A DNA stretch of 64,000 bases from Caldinitratiruptor microaerophilus. GTDB taxonomy: Bacteria; Bacillota; Sulfobacillia; Symbiobacteriales; ZC4RG38. Below, piece after piece: positions 1 to 8,314 of this stretch. Where the stretch lies: positions 2,170,001 through 2,234,000 of the forward strand of contig NZ_AP025628.1 in NCBI RefSeq assembly GCF_025999835.1, written 5' to 3'. The notes beneath the pieces were generated by a model. It had not been told where the DNA came from. It did no database searches and saw only the letters and a program-made list of their open reading frames with translations. A program made the translations under genes and the position numbers. How positions within the stretch are numbered: position 1 is the first letter of the stretch; the number at the start of each line of letters is the position of its first letter.

Positions 1-1
1 G

Positions 2-148
2 CAGGATGCCGTGCTCTGGGAAGGGGCGCGCGTGGGCCCCGGCGCTCAGCTGGAGAGTTCGGTCCTCGGCCGCGGGGCCTCCGTCCCCGGCGGGGTCCGG
101 TGCTGGGAGTGCCTGGTTGCCCCCTCCCCGGCCACGGCGGGGAGGTGA
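2..148 (+). CDS. Nucleotidyltransferase C-terminus (partial)
   Basis: The window opens inside a reading frame that runs from base 2 to a TGA at 146-148 and encodes 48 residues. It contains hexapeptide-like turns (DAVLWEGARVGPGAQLESSV, then LGRGASVPGGV), the pattern of the left-handed beta-helix that closes sugar-phosphate nucleotidyltransferases such as GlgC or mannose-1-phosphate guanylyltransferase. The catalytic domain lies outside the window. Its stop overlaps the ribosome binding site of the following glycosyltransferase, so the two are probably co-transcribed. Which sugar it activates cannot be read from this tail; the cupin two genes on would suit a mannose pathway (inference). Confidence 0.6.
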   Translation, partial: QDAVLWEGARVGPGAQLESSVLGRGASVPGGVRCWECLVAPSPATAGR

Positions 149-153
149 GACGT

Positions 154-1341
154 TTGAAGCTCGCGATCGTCTCGACGTGGCCCCCGCGCCGCTGCGGCCT
201 TGCCTCGTTCGCGGCCTGGCTGCGCGCCGGGCTGTCCGACGCCCGCCACGGGCCCCTGCCCGTGGTGGCGGTCTCGAAGCGGCCGGGCGAGTTCCCTTAC
301 GGCCCCGAGGTGATCTTCGAGATCGTTCAGGAGGATCCGGAGAGCTACCGTGAGGCCGCGCGCCTGCTGAACCAGGCCGCCGTCGATGCCGTGCTGCTCC
401 AGCACGAGTACGGGATCTACGGCGGCCAGGACGGGCGCATGGTGCTCGAGCTGGCATCCGAGCTGGAGGTCCCCCTCATCACCACTGCCCACACGGTGCG
501 GTCGGAGCCGACCCCGGGCCAGCGGGAGGTCCTCTCCCGGCTCGCGTACCGTTCCGAGCGGGTCGTGGTGATGGCCCGGCGGGCCGTGACCCTGATGGAG
601 TCGGTGTACGGGGTGCCGGCGAGCAAGACCGTCCCGATCCCCCACGGCGTGCCCGCCCCCCCACCGGCCCGGCGGGTGCGCGAGCTGCGGCGAACCCTCG
701 GCGCCCGGGGGCGCGTGCTCCTCATGACCCTGGGCCTCCTGGGCCCGGGCAAGGGAATCGAACTCGCCCTGGAGGCCGTGGCGCTTGCCCGGAAGAAGTG
801 CCCCGAGATCCTCTACCTGGTCATCGGCGCCACCCACCCGGGTGAACTCGCCTACCGGGGCGAGGCGTACCGCGAAGCGCTCGTGCGCCGGACCGAAGCC
901 CTGGGCCTCGAGGAGCACGTCCGCTTCATCAACCGGTATCTCGACGAGGACGAGGTCCTGGCCCACATGGCGGCGGCGGACATCTACATCACCCCATACC
1001 CGGGGCGTGAGCAGATCTCCAGCGGCACGCTGGCCTTCGCCGTCGGCCTGGGGCGCCCCGTGATCTCGACGCCGTACGCCTATGCCGAGGAACTCCTGAG
1101 CCGCGGCGCGGGGGTTCTCGTCCCCTTCGGCGATGCGGAGGCCATGGCCCGGGCCATCGAAGAGCTCGCGACGGATCCGTCCCTGCGCGAGGCGGTTTCG
1201 GAGCGTGCCGCGCGGGTGGGCGCGACCATGGGGTGGCCGCGCGTCGCCCGCCAGTACGCAGCCCTGGTGGCGGGGCTCCAGGAAACCCGGACTGCGCACG
1301 TGGAGGTGAAGGCCGATGTCCCCTCTCTCCGCTCCCGCTAG
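154..1341 (+). CDS. GT4-type glycosyltransferase
   Basis: A 395-residue protein with the two-Rossmann layout of GT-B glycosyltransferases of the GT4 group. Visible landmarks are the N-terminal strand LKLAIVSTWPPRRCG, an inter-domain PHGVP segment, a nucleotide-side GLLGPGKGIELALEA helix near the middle, and a donor-binding stretch DIYITPYPGREQISSGTLAF followed by GRPVISTPYAYAEELL. I chose TTG at 154 because GGAGGTGAG sits just upstream and the alternative GTG codons would add a non-conserved leader. It presumably transfers a hexose from an NDP-sugar to a glycan or lipid acceptor; donor and acceptor are unknown. It overlaps the next gene by 26 bases, which suggests translational coupling. Confidence 0.85.
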   Translation: MKLAIVSTWPPRRCGLASFAAWLRAGLSDARHGPLPVVAVSKRPGEFPYGPEVIFEIVQEDPESYREAARLLNQAAVDAVLLQHEYGIYGGQDGRMVLELASELEVPLITTAHTVRSEPTPGQREVLSRLAYRSERVVVMARRAVTLMESVYGVPASKTVPIPHGVPAPPPARRVRELRRTLGARGRVLLMTLGLLGPGKGIELALEAVALARKKCPEILYLVIGATHPGELAYRGEAYREALVRRTEALGLEEHVRFINRYLDEDEVLAHMAAADIYITPYPGREQISSGTLAFAVGLGRPVISTPYAYAEELLSRGAGVLVPFGDAEAMARAIEELATDPSLREAVSERAARVGATMGWPRVARQYAALVAGLQETRTAHVEVKADVPSLRSR

Positions 1342-2485
1342 GCCGCGGCTCCGGGATCCGCACCTGCCGGAGGCGGGCCGGTCCGCGCCGGTTCTCCCGG
1401 CGCCCCGCCTCGAGCACCTGCGGCGCATGACCGACGACACGGGTCTCATCCAGCACGCGCTGGGTCCCGTGCCCAACCGAAAGCTCGGCTACACCACGGA
1501 CGACAACGCGCGGGCTCTCCTGGTGGCCCTCCTCGCCTGGCAGCAGGGCGACCTGGGAGCCCGGGTCCTCGCCGACACCTACCTGGCCTTCCTGGCCTAC
1601 GCGCAGGAGCCGGACGGTTCCTTCCACAACCTCTTCGCCTACGACCGACGGCCGCTCGAGGAGGAACCCTCGGAGGACTGCCAGGGCCGGGCCCTGTGGG
1701 CCCTGGCGGCGGCCGCCCGGGCGTGGGGCGGCACCCCGGCCGGCACGGTCGCCGCCCGGCTGTTCGACCGGGGGCTCGACGCCTTCGCCCGCCCGGTGCA
1801 GCCGCGGGGGCAGGCGCAGCTGATCCTGGCCGGAGCCACCCTGCTCGACCCCGAAGGCGGGCCGTCCCTGACCGATACCCCGCCGGCCCTGCCGGAGAGC
1901 GTCCTGCAGCGGGTCCGCAGCGCCTTGATCCTGGCGGCCACGGATCTCGTCCTCCGGTACCGGCACGAGAGCGGGGAGGGCTGGCACTGGTTCGAGCCGG
2001 TGATGACCTACGACTGCGCCCTCCTGCCGGCGGCTCTCTTCTGGGCCTACCGGGTGACCGGCGCCGGCGAGTACCTGCAGGTGGCGCGGGAGAGCCTGGA
2101 GTTCTTCGCCGGCGCCACCGTGCGCAACGGGACGTTCTGGCCGGTCGGCAACCGGGGCTGGTTCCCCCGGGGCGGCCAGCCGGCCGAGTTCGACCAGCAG
2201 CCTCTCGAGGCGGCCGCCCTGGCGGTCGCCGCCGTCGCCGCCCAGCGCGCGACCGGGCAGAAGGGCTGGCGGGAACTGGGGCTCATCGCCGGCGAATGGT
2301 TTCTCGGCCGCAACGCCCTCGGGGTGCCGCTGTATGACCCCCGCACCGGGGGGTGCCGGGACGGGCTCTCGCCCGACGGCGTGAACGAGAACCAGGGTGC
2401 GGAGTCGACCCTGGCCTTCCTGCTGACACGGCTGATCCTGGAGAGCGAGCGGGAGCGCTGGGCCATGGAGGTGCGGGGCGCGTGA
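1316..2485 (+). CDS. Six-hairpin glycosidase-like protein
   Basis: 389 residues, starting at an ATG with GGAGGTGAA upstream. The segment LEHLRRMTDDTGLIQHA, followed by LGYTTDDNARALLVALL, is the hallmark of a conserved all-alpha domain often fused to or encoded beside GT4 glycosyltransferases. Repeating helical hairpins (AYAQEPDGSFHNLFAYDR, CDWHWFEPVMTYDCALLPAA-like stretches, LNENQGAEST-like end) fit an (alpha/alpha)6 toroid. No catalytic acid pair can be assigned with confidence. Position between a glycosyltransferase and a sugar-isomerase-like cupin points to a shared glycan or compatible-solute pathway, but the activity is unknown. No signal peptide, so it is probably cytoplasmic. Confidence 0.7.
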   Translation: MSPLSAPARPRLRDPHLPEAGRSAPVLPAPRLEHLRRMTDDTGLIQHALGPVPNRKLGYTTDDNARALLVALLAWQQGDLGARVLADTYLAFLAYAQEPDGSFHNLFAYDRRPLEEEPSEDCQGRALWALAAAARAWGGTPAGTVAARLFDRGLDAFARPVQPRGQAQLILAGATLLDPEGGPSLTDTPPALPESVLQRVRSALILAATDLVLRYRHESGEGWHWFEPVMTYDCALLPAALFWAYRVTGAGEYLQVARESLEFFAGATVRNGTFWPVGNRGWFPRGGQPAEFDQQPLEAAALAVAAVAAQRATGQKGWRELGLIAGEWFLGRNALGVPLYDPRTGGCRDGLSPDGVNENQGAESTLAFLLTRLILESERERWAMEVRGA

Positions 2486-2835
2486 GCGCGGAAGCGCTGC
2501 CCAAGATCGTCGAGAAGCCCTGGGGCCGGGAGATCTGGTACGCGGTCACCGACCGCTACGCCGGCAAGGTGCTGGAGGTGCGCGCCGGGCACGCCCTGAG
2601 CCTCCAGTACCACCGGCAGAAGAAGGAGACCCTCTACTTCCGCAAGGGTTCGGGGACCCTGGTCCTCGGGGACGAGGAGATCCCCATCCGGCCGGACCTC
2701 TCCGTCACGATCGAGCCGGGCACCCGGCACCGGATCGTGGCGGCGACGGACCTGGAGATCCTCGAGGTGTCGACCCCGGAACTCGACGACGTCGTCCGGC
2801 TGGAGGACCGCTACGGGCGAACGGCGCAGCCGTAG
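2482..2835 (+). CDS. Cupin, mannose-6-phosphate isomerase type II-like
   Basis: 117 residues forming a single cupin domain. It begins with VEKPWGREIWYAVTDRYAGK and contains the metal-binding first cupin motif in HALSLQYHRQKKETLYF and the second in IEPGTRHRIVA. This matches the C-terminal isomerase domain of bifunctional mannose-1-phosphate guanylyltransferase/mannose-6-phosphate isomerase enzymes, here as a stand-alone protein. The GTG start at 2482 overlaps the preceding stop (GTGA), a classic coupled junction. A perfect hairpin follows 13 bases after the stop. Likely interconverts fructose-6-phosphate and mannose-6-phosphate, or acts as a binding domain; the assignment rests on motif similarity only. 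Confidence 0.75.
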   Translation: MSAEALPKIVEKPWGREIWYAVTDRYAGKVLEVRAGHALSLQYHRQKKETLYFRKGSGTLVLGDEEIPIRPDLSVTIEPGTRHRIVAATDLEILEVSTPELDDVVRLEDRYGRTAQP

Positions 2836-2848
2836 TTGCTGGACGCGC

Positions 2849-2880
2849 ATACCCCCTGGGGCAGTGCTCCCAGGGGGTAT
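2849..2880. terminator. Bidirectional terminator hairpin
   Basis: A perfect 12-bp inverted repeat (ATACCCCCTGGG and its complement) around an 8-base loop lies exactly between the convergent cupin gene (ends 2835) and prkA (ends 2887). It could stop transcription from both sides. There is no long T-run on either strand. Confidence 0.75.
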
Positions 2881-2886
2881 CCTGTC

Positions 2887-4782
2887 CTACCGGCTCAGCA
2901 GCGTGCCCACGTACCGGAGAAGCTCGTTGGCGCACACCTGGCAGTACCCGTGCTTCTCGATCAGGCGGTTCGTGACCTCGTTGATCTTCTCCTGCTGCTC
3001 CGGGTCCGGCGTCTTCGTGCTGGTGAGCATCTTGACCACGTTCTTGAGGTCGGCGAAGAGCTTCTTCTCGATGGCCTCCTTCAGGCGCTCGTGGGAGGTG
3101 TAGTCGAACTTCTGGCCCTTGCGGGCGAGGGTGGAGATGCGGATGAGGATCTCCTCCCGGAACGCCTTCTTCGCGTTCTCCGTGACCCCGATCTGCTCCT
3201 CGATGGAGCGCATCAGCTTCTCGTCGGGGTCGACCTCCTCGCCGGTGATCGGGTCGGTGATCTTCTGCTTGTTCACGAAGGCCTCGACGTTGTCGAGATA
3301 CGCCTCCCACGTCGCCTTCGCCTGCTCCTCGAAGGAGTACACGAAGGCCCGCTGCACCTCGTTCTTGGCGATCTCGTCGTACTCCTTGCGCGCCTCGTAG
3401 ATGAAGTTGAGGTACTGCTCCTTCTCCTCCCGGGTGATGCCGGTGTGCTGCTCGAAGCCGTCCTTCAGCGCCCGCAGGGCGTCCAGTGGGCCGAGGCAGC
3501 GGACGTCGTCGTCCGCCAGCGCGGCGGACAGGCGGTTGATCACGTATCGGGGCGAGATGCCGATCATCCCTTCGCGGACGGCCTCTTCCTGCAGCTCCTT
3601 GATGTCCTTGCGCGTGAAGCCCTCCACCGACTCCCCGTTGTAGAGCTTGAGCTTCTTCATCAGGCTCATGCCGGCCTTCTTGGAGGGCTCCAGGCGGGTC
3701 AGGATCGCGAAGATGCTGGCGACCTTGAGGGTGTACGGCGCGATGTGCACGCCCCGGACCCCGCTCTCCCGCAGGAGCTTCTCGTAGATCTTGACCTCGT
3801 CGTCGACGCGCAGGTTGTAGGGCACCCGGATCAGGATGATCCGATCCTTCAGGGCTTCGTTCTTCTTGTTGTTGACAAAGGCGTTGTACTCGTTCTCGTT
3901 CGTGTGGCTGATGATGCACTCATCGGCATAGATCATGGCGAACCGGCCGGTCTTGATGCTCTGCTCCTGGGACAGGGTGAGAAGCCCGTACAGGAACTTC
4001 TCGTCGGACTTCAGCATCTCGATGAACTCCATGAGGCCGCGGTTGGCGATGTTCAGCTCGCCGTCGAACCGGTACGCCCGGGGATCCGACTCCGACCCGT
4101 ACTGGCCGATGGTGGACAGGTCCACCGAGCCGGTGAGCTCGGAGATGTCCTGGCTCTTCGGGTCGGACGGGCTGAAGGTCCCGATGCCGACGCGGTTCTT
4201 CTCCGAGAACACGATGCGCTGCACGATGACGTCCTCGATCCGGCCGTCGTACTTGTCCTGCAGCATCTGGCGGCAGTACGGGCAGAGGTCGCCCTCGATG
4301 TAGATGCCGTACTCCCGCTCGATCTCCGGACGCAGCGCATCCGGGACCAGATGGAGGGGCTCCTCGTGCATCGGGCACCCCTTGATCGCGTACACGGCGC
4401 CCTCGTCGGTACGGGAGAACCGCTCCATCCCGCGCTTGAGGAGGGTCACGATCGTGGACTTGCCGCCCCCGACCGGACCCATCAGGAGCAGGATCCGCTT
4501 GCGCACCTCCAGGCGCTTGGCGGCCGAAGCGAAGTACTCCACCAGCTGTTCGAGCGGCTTCTCCAGCCCGAACAGATCGTTCTCGAAGAACTTGTACCGG
4601 CGGACGTTGTCCTCCCCGGTCTCGACCCCGGCGGAGGCGATCATCCGGTAGATGCGCGCGTGGGCCAGGTCGGCGACGTGCGGGTTCTGGCGGACGATGT
4701 CGAAGTATTCCAGGAACGTACCTTCCCACTGGAGCTTTCTTTCCTCTGCCCGGTGCTGCTCCAGCCGTTCTCTGAGGTCCAT
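2887..4782 (-). CDS. prkA: Serine protein kinase PrkA
   Basis: 631 residues, the same length as Bacillus subtilis PrkA. An AAA-type core carries the Walker A GPVGGGKST at about residues 102-110; the C-terminal half holds the kinase-like region. ATG at 4782 is chosen because GGGAGGG precedes it and MDLRERLEQHRAEE is the usual start of the family. In Bacillus PrkA is linked to sporulation (kinase or Lon-type activity has been proposed), and in enterobacteria the orthologue YeaG acts with YeaH under starvation. In most spore-formers prkA, yhbH and spoVR are close neighbours; here yhbH and spoVR lie 6-10 kb away on the same strand. It is monocistronic: the liv operon ends upstream of it. Confidence 0.95.
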   Translation of the reverse strand: MDLRERLEQHRAEERKLQWEGTFLEYFDIVRQNPHVADLAHARIYRMIASAGVETGEDNVRRYKFFENDLFGLEKPLEQLVEYFASAAKRLEVRKRILLLMGPVGGGKSTIVTLLKRGMERFSRTDEGAVYAIKGCPMHEEPLHLVPDALRPEIEREYGIYIEGDLCPYCRQMLQDKYDGRIEDVIVQRIVFSEKNRVGIGTFSPSDPKSQDISELTGSVDLSTIGQYGSESDPRAYRFDGELNIANRGLMEFIEMLKSDEKFLYGLLTLSQEQSIKTGRFAMIYADECIISHTNENEYNAFVNNKKNEALKDRIILIRVPYNLRVDDEVKIYEKLLRESGVRGVHIAPYTLKVASIFAILTRLEPSKKAGMSLMKKLKLYNGESVEGFTRKDIKELQEEAVREGMIGISPRYVINRLSAALADDDVRCLGPLDALRALKDGFEQHTGITREEKEQYLNFIYEARKEYDEIAKNEVQRAFVYSFEEQAKATWEAYLDNVEAFVNKQKITDPITGEEVDPDEKLMRSIEEQIGVTENAKKAFREEILIRISTLARKGQKFDYTSHERLKEAIEKKLFADLKNVVKMLTSTKTPDPEQQEKINEVTNRLIEKHGYCQVCANELLRYVGTLLSR

Positions 4783-4911
4783 AGCCAGCCCTCCCTCATG
4801 TGCGGGGCCGCGGCCTAGGCCGCGGCGGACCTGCCGACGGCGGGGCCCCAGCACCGGCCCCTTTGCCCCATCATATGCGCCGACCGTCCCGGCCCCTGAC
4901 TCGCGCGCGAC

Positions 4912-4938
4912 GGACCGGCCGCAAGCCGCGGCCGGTCC
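4912..4938 (-). terminator. Terminator of the liv operon
   Basis: Perfect 11-bp stem GGACCGGCCGC / GCGGCCGGTCC with a 5-base loop, 32 bases past the livF stop on the minus strand. No T-run follows, which is common in high-GC genomes. Confidence 0.6.
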
Positions 4939-4969
4939 CGGGCGTCACGCACGGGCCTCGAGAACGGCG

Positions 4970-5680
4970 CTACGCGCCGCCTCCCAGGTACGCCGCGATC
5001 ACGCCCTCGTCCTGAAGGAGCTCGCTGCCCGGACCTTCCCGGGTGATCCGCCCGTTCTCGAGCACGTAGGCCCGGTCCGCCAGGGCGAGCGCCATGGCCG
5101 CGTTCTGCTCGGCCAGGAGCACCGCCGTGCCGGCGCTGCGGATCTCGCCGATCGTCCGGAACAGCTCGTCGACCAGGAGGGGCGCCAGCCCGAGGGAAGG
5201 CTCGTCGAGGAGGAGCAGCCGGGGTCGAGCCATCAGGCCGCGGCCGATCGCCAGCATCTGCTGCTCCCCGCCCGACAGCGACCACCCGTAGCTCCGGCTG
5301 CGGGCCCGCAGGCCCGGGAACAGGTCCAGCACGCGCCCCACGTCCTCACGGACCCGCGCCTCCGGCGCCCCGACGGCGTATGCCGCCACCTGCAGGTTCT
5401 CGACCACCGTGAGCCCGGGGAAGATGCGCCGCCCCTCCGGCACGTGGGCGACCCCCCGCCGGACGATCTGCTCCGGCGCCCGCCCCAGGAGCTCCTCGCC
5501 GGCGAAGCGCACGGACCCACAGGCGGGCACCAGGCCCGAGATCGCCCGCAGGAGCGTGCTCTTGCCGGCGCCGTTCCGGCCCACCAGGGTGACGATCTCC
5601 CCCGCCTCCACCCGGAGCGACACACCGAAGAGGGCCTGCACGGGACCGTAAAACACCTCAAGGTTCTCGACCTCAAGCAC
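4970..5680 (-). CDS. livF: Branched-chain amino acid ABC transporter ATPase LivF
   Basis: 236 residues, the usual size for LivF. Walker A is GRNGAGKST, the signature is LSGGEQQMLAIGRGL and Walker B is RLLLLDEPSLGLAP. The opening VLEVENLEVFYGPVQAL is the conserved LivF start, which places translation at the GTG at 5680 behind GGGAGG. The livG stop TGA lies inside the first codons, so the genes overlap by 8 bases. It hydrolyses ATP with LivG to drive uptake through LivH/LivM. Substrate specificity (leucine-type amino acids, urea or an acyl compound) is set by the binding protein and cannot be read here. Confidence 0.92.
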   Translation of the reverse strand: MLEVENLEVFYGPVQALFGVSLRVEAGEIVTLVGRNGAGKSTLLRAISGLVPACGSVRFAGEELLGRAPEQIVRRGVAHVPEGRRIFPGLTVVENLQVAAYAVGAPEARVREDVGRVLDLFPGLRARSRSYGWSLSGGEQQMLAIGRGLMARPRLLLLDEPSLGLAPLLVDELFRTIGEIRSAGTAVLLAEQNAAMALALADRAYVLENGRITREGPGSELLQDEGVIAAYLGGGA

Positions 5681-6479
5681 CGCTCCGGGCCTCCCTTGCG
5701 GCCGGGTCGGCAAAGCGAGTGCCCAGGTAGGCGCGCACGACCTCGGGGTGGCGCCGGACCTCCTGGGGGGTCCCTTCGGCGACCCGGGAGCCGAAGTTGA
5801 GGACCGTGATCCGGTCGCACGCCTGCATGACGAGGCTCATGTCGTGCTCGACCAGCACGACGGTCAGCCCGAACTCCCGGTTCAGCCGGCGGATGAGGGC
5901 CAGGAGCTCCTGCTTCTCGGCGGGGTTCATGCCCGCGGCCGGCTCGTCGAGGAGGAGCACCCGGGGTCCGGTCGCCAGCGCCCGGGCGATCTCGACCAGC
6001 CGCTGCTGCGCGTAGGGGAGGTCGCCCGGCAGGTCGGCGGCGCGCCGGCCGAGGCCCACGAGGTCGAGCAGTTCGAGGGACCTACGGCGGGCGGCCTCCT
6101 CCTCGCTGCGCATCGCCGGCGTCCGGGCGAGGACGGCGAGGAGACCGGCCCGCGTGCGGGGGTAGGTGGCGGCGAGCACGTTGTCGAGCACCGTCAGGTG
6201 GCGGAACAGGCGGATGTTCTGGAACGTGCGGGCGATGCCCAGGCGCACCCGGGCGGCGGCGCCCTGGCCGGTCACGTCCCGGCCCTCCAGGAGCACCTGC
6301 CCGCGGGTCGGGCGCAGGAGCCCCGAGATCAGGTTCAAGGTCGTGGACTTGCCCGAGCCGTTGGGGCCGATGAGGCCGTGGACCTCGCCGGGCCGGACCG
6401 CCATGTCGAGGCCGTCGACCGCGACGAGGCCGCCGAACGCCTTCGTGAGCCCGCGGAGGGCGAGGGCCGGGGTGGTCAT
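5673..6479 (-). CDS. livG: Branched-chain amino acid ABC transporter ATPase LivG
   Basis: 268 residues. Walker A is GPNGSGKST, Walker B is RVLLLDEPAAGMNP, and the segment TFQNIRLFRHLTVLDNVL is typical of LivG. The signature motif reads LPYAQQRLVEIARAL, a mild variant of the usual LSYGQQR form. Start at ATG 6479 overlaps the livM stop by four bases (ATGA), so translation is coupled. It pairs with LivF as the second ATPase of the importer. Confidence 0.92.
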   Translation of the reverse strand: MTTPALALRGLTKAFGGLVAVDGLDMAVRPGEVHGLIGPNGSGKSTTLNLISGLLRPTRGQVLLEGRDVTGQGAAARVRLGIARTFQNIRLFRHLTVLDNVLAATYPRTRAGLLAVLARTPAMRSEEEAARRRSLELLDLVGLGRRAADLPGDLPYAQQRLVEIARALATGPRVLLLDEPAAGMNPAEKQELLALIRRLNREFGLTVVLVEHDMSLVMQACDRITVLNFGSRVAEGTPQEVRRHPEVVRAYLGTRFADPAAREARSGA

Positions 6480-7429
6480 GCGGGTCGCCCCCTTCGCACC
6501 CGCACGCGGGCCGCGGCGCCGGCCAGTCCGCCGGGCAGGAAGACCAGGATCGCCAGGAGGCCCCCGCCGTAGATCGCCATGTACCAGTCCTGCAGGCCGC
6601 GCAGCGCCTCGGGCAGGTAGGTGAGCAGCACGGCGCCCGCGATGGCCCCGCCCAGGGAACGGCGCCCGCCCACCATGAGCATGGCGAGCATCTGCATCGT
6701 GTGGTCGAGAGTGAAGGCGTCGGGGCTCACGTACCGCTGCAGGTGGGCGTAGAGCGCCCCCGCCAGGCCGCTGAGGAGGGCCGACACGGAGAAGGCCAGC
6801 ACCTTGAGGCGGGCCGCGGGGATGCCGCTCGACTCGGCCGCCAGTTCGTCGTCCCGCACGGCCTCGAGCCCCCGCCCCAGGCGGGACCGGCGCAGCCGCT
6901 CCACGGCCACCGCCACCAGGACGAGCAGGGCGAGACCGAGGTAGTAGTAGAGGCGGTAAGGCGCCAGGCTGAGCCCCCCGAGCGACGGCGCGGGGATGCC
7001 CGAGATCCCGGACGGCCCCCGGGTGACCGGTTCCCAGTTCACCAGCACCAGCCGGGTCACCTCGGCGAAGCCGATGGTGGCGATCGTGAGGTAATGGGAC
7101 CGGAGCCCGAGGGTCGGCAGGGCCAGGGCGGCGCCGGCCAGGCCAGCGGCCGCCGGCGCGGCGACGAAGCCGAGCCACACGGGGAGATGCCCGTCCACGG
7201 TGAGGATCGCCGACGTGTAAGCGCCGATCGCCCAGAAGGCCGCCTGGGCCACGGAGAGGATCCCGGTCAGGCCGAAGAGGACGTAGAGTGCCACCGTGTT
7301 GATCGCGTTGATGACCGCCATGTTGAGCAGGACCTGGCTGTACGGCGCCCAGGCGAGCGCGGGGACGACGAGCGCCCCGGCGAGGGCGACCAGCCAGAGC
7401 GCCTCAGGCCTTGTCGGCGATGCGCTCAC
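6476..7429 (-). CDS. livM: Branched-chain amino acid ABC permease LivM
   Basis: 317 residues with about eight to nine hydrophobic membrane segments. It contains family landmarks ALYVLFGLTGILSVAQAAFW, HYLTIATIGFAEVTRLV, and the cytoplasmic coupling segment GRGLEAVRDDELAAESSGI followed by RLKVLAFSVSALLSGLAGAL. It forms the transmembrane channel together with LivH. The gene overlaps livH by 26 bases and livG by four. Confidence 0.92.
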   Translation of the reverse strand: MSASPTRPEALWLVALAGALVVPALAWAPYSQVLLNMAVINAINTVALYVLFGLTGILSVAQAAFWAIGAYTSAILTVDGHLPVWLGFVAAPAAAGLAGAALALPTLGLRSHYLTIATIGFAEVTRLVLVNWEPVTRGPSGISGIPAPSLGGLSLAPYRLYYYLGLALLVLVAVAVERLRRSRLGRGLEAVRDDELAAESSGIPAARLKVLAFSVSALLSGLAGALYAHLQRYVSPDAFTLDHTMQMLAMLMVGGRRSLGGAIAGAVLLTYLPEALRGLQDWYMAIYGGGLLAILVFLPGGLAGAAARVRVRRGRPA

Positions 7430-8282
7430 CGAAGATCCCCCTGGGCAGCAGGATCAGGAACAGCACGAGGATGAGGAACGCGAAGGCGTCCTTGTACTGC
7501 GACGACAGGTACGTCGCGGCGAGCACCTCCACCACGCCGACCACCAGCCCGCCGGCGATGGCCCCCGGCACGCTCCCCCATCCGCCGATGATGCTGGCCA
7601 CGAAGGCCTTGAGCCCCATGACGAAGCCCATGTCGAGGTTGACGAAGAACACGGGGGCCACCAGGACTCCGGCCAGCGCCCCCAGCGCGGCGGCGAGGGT
7701 GAAGGTGAGCGCCCCCAGGCGGGTGACCGGGATCCCGAGGAGCTGGGCCGCCTGCCGGTCCTGGGAGGCGGCGCGCAGCATCTTCCCCGTGCGGGTGTGG
7801 AAGAAGAAGACATAGAGGAGCCCCACGAGCAGCGCGGTGACCCCCAGGATGAGCACGTGCTGGGGCAGGATCACCACGCCGCCCACCTTCCAGACCCGAT
7901 CCCCGAACGGCTCCGTGAACGAGTACGGGACCGGGCCCCAGATCTGCTGGGCCAGGTTGCGGAGGAGCACGGACGCGGCCAGGGTCGCGACCAGGTGGGT
8001 GACGAGGTCCTCCCGGCGCAGGGGCCGGTACGCCAGCCGCTCGAACACCAGCCCGATCCCCGCCCCGAGTACCAGGACGGCAGGCAAGGCCGCCCAGAAG
8101 GGCAGCCCCGCGCCGGTCGCCACCGAGTAGATCAGGAACGCTCCGAGCATCGCGAACTCGCCCTGGGCGAAGTTCACGATGTTCACCGAGTTCACCAGGA
8201 GCACGAACCCCAGGGCGACCAGCCCGTAGATCGAGCCCATGGCCAGCCCGGTGACCAGGAGCTGGAGCAGGTACCCGTCCAC
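7404..8282 (-). CDS. livH: Branched-chain amino acid ABC permease LivH
   Basis: 292 residues, an integral membrane permease. Typical features are GSIYGLVALGFVLLVNSVNI near the N-terminus, NFAQGEFAMLGAF, and the coupling motif GKMLRAASQDRQAAQLLGI followed by FTLAAALGALAGVL. Starts with GTG at 8282, 32 bases after the binding-protein stop. It heterodimerises with LivM. Confidence 0.92.
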   Translation of the reverse strand: MDGYLLQLLVTGLAMGSIYGLVALGFVLLVNSVNIVNFAQGEFAMLGAFLIYSVATGAGLPFWAALPAVLVLGAGIGLVFERLAYRPLRREDLVTHLVATLAASVLLRNLAQQIWGPVPYSFTEPFGDRVWKVGGVVILPQHVLILGVTALLVGLLYVFFFHTRTGKMLRAASQDRQAAQLLGIPVTRLGALTFTLAAALGALAGVLVAPVFFVNLDMGFVMGLKAFVASIIGGWGSVPGAIAGGLVVGVVEVLAATYLSSQYKDAFAFLILVLFLILLPRGIFGERIADKA

Positions 8283-8314
8283 GCGCTCACCTCAGATCCG
8301 GCCGGCGCCGTCCG

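Noticed and set aside
2836-4818. A 660-codon Leu/Val/Asp-rich plus-strand frame
   Set aside because: Mirror of prkA; the composition is what the reverse complement of a high-GC gene gives.
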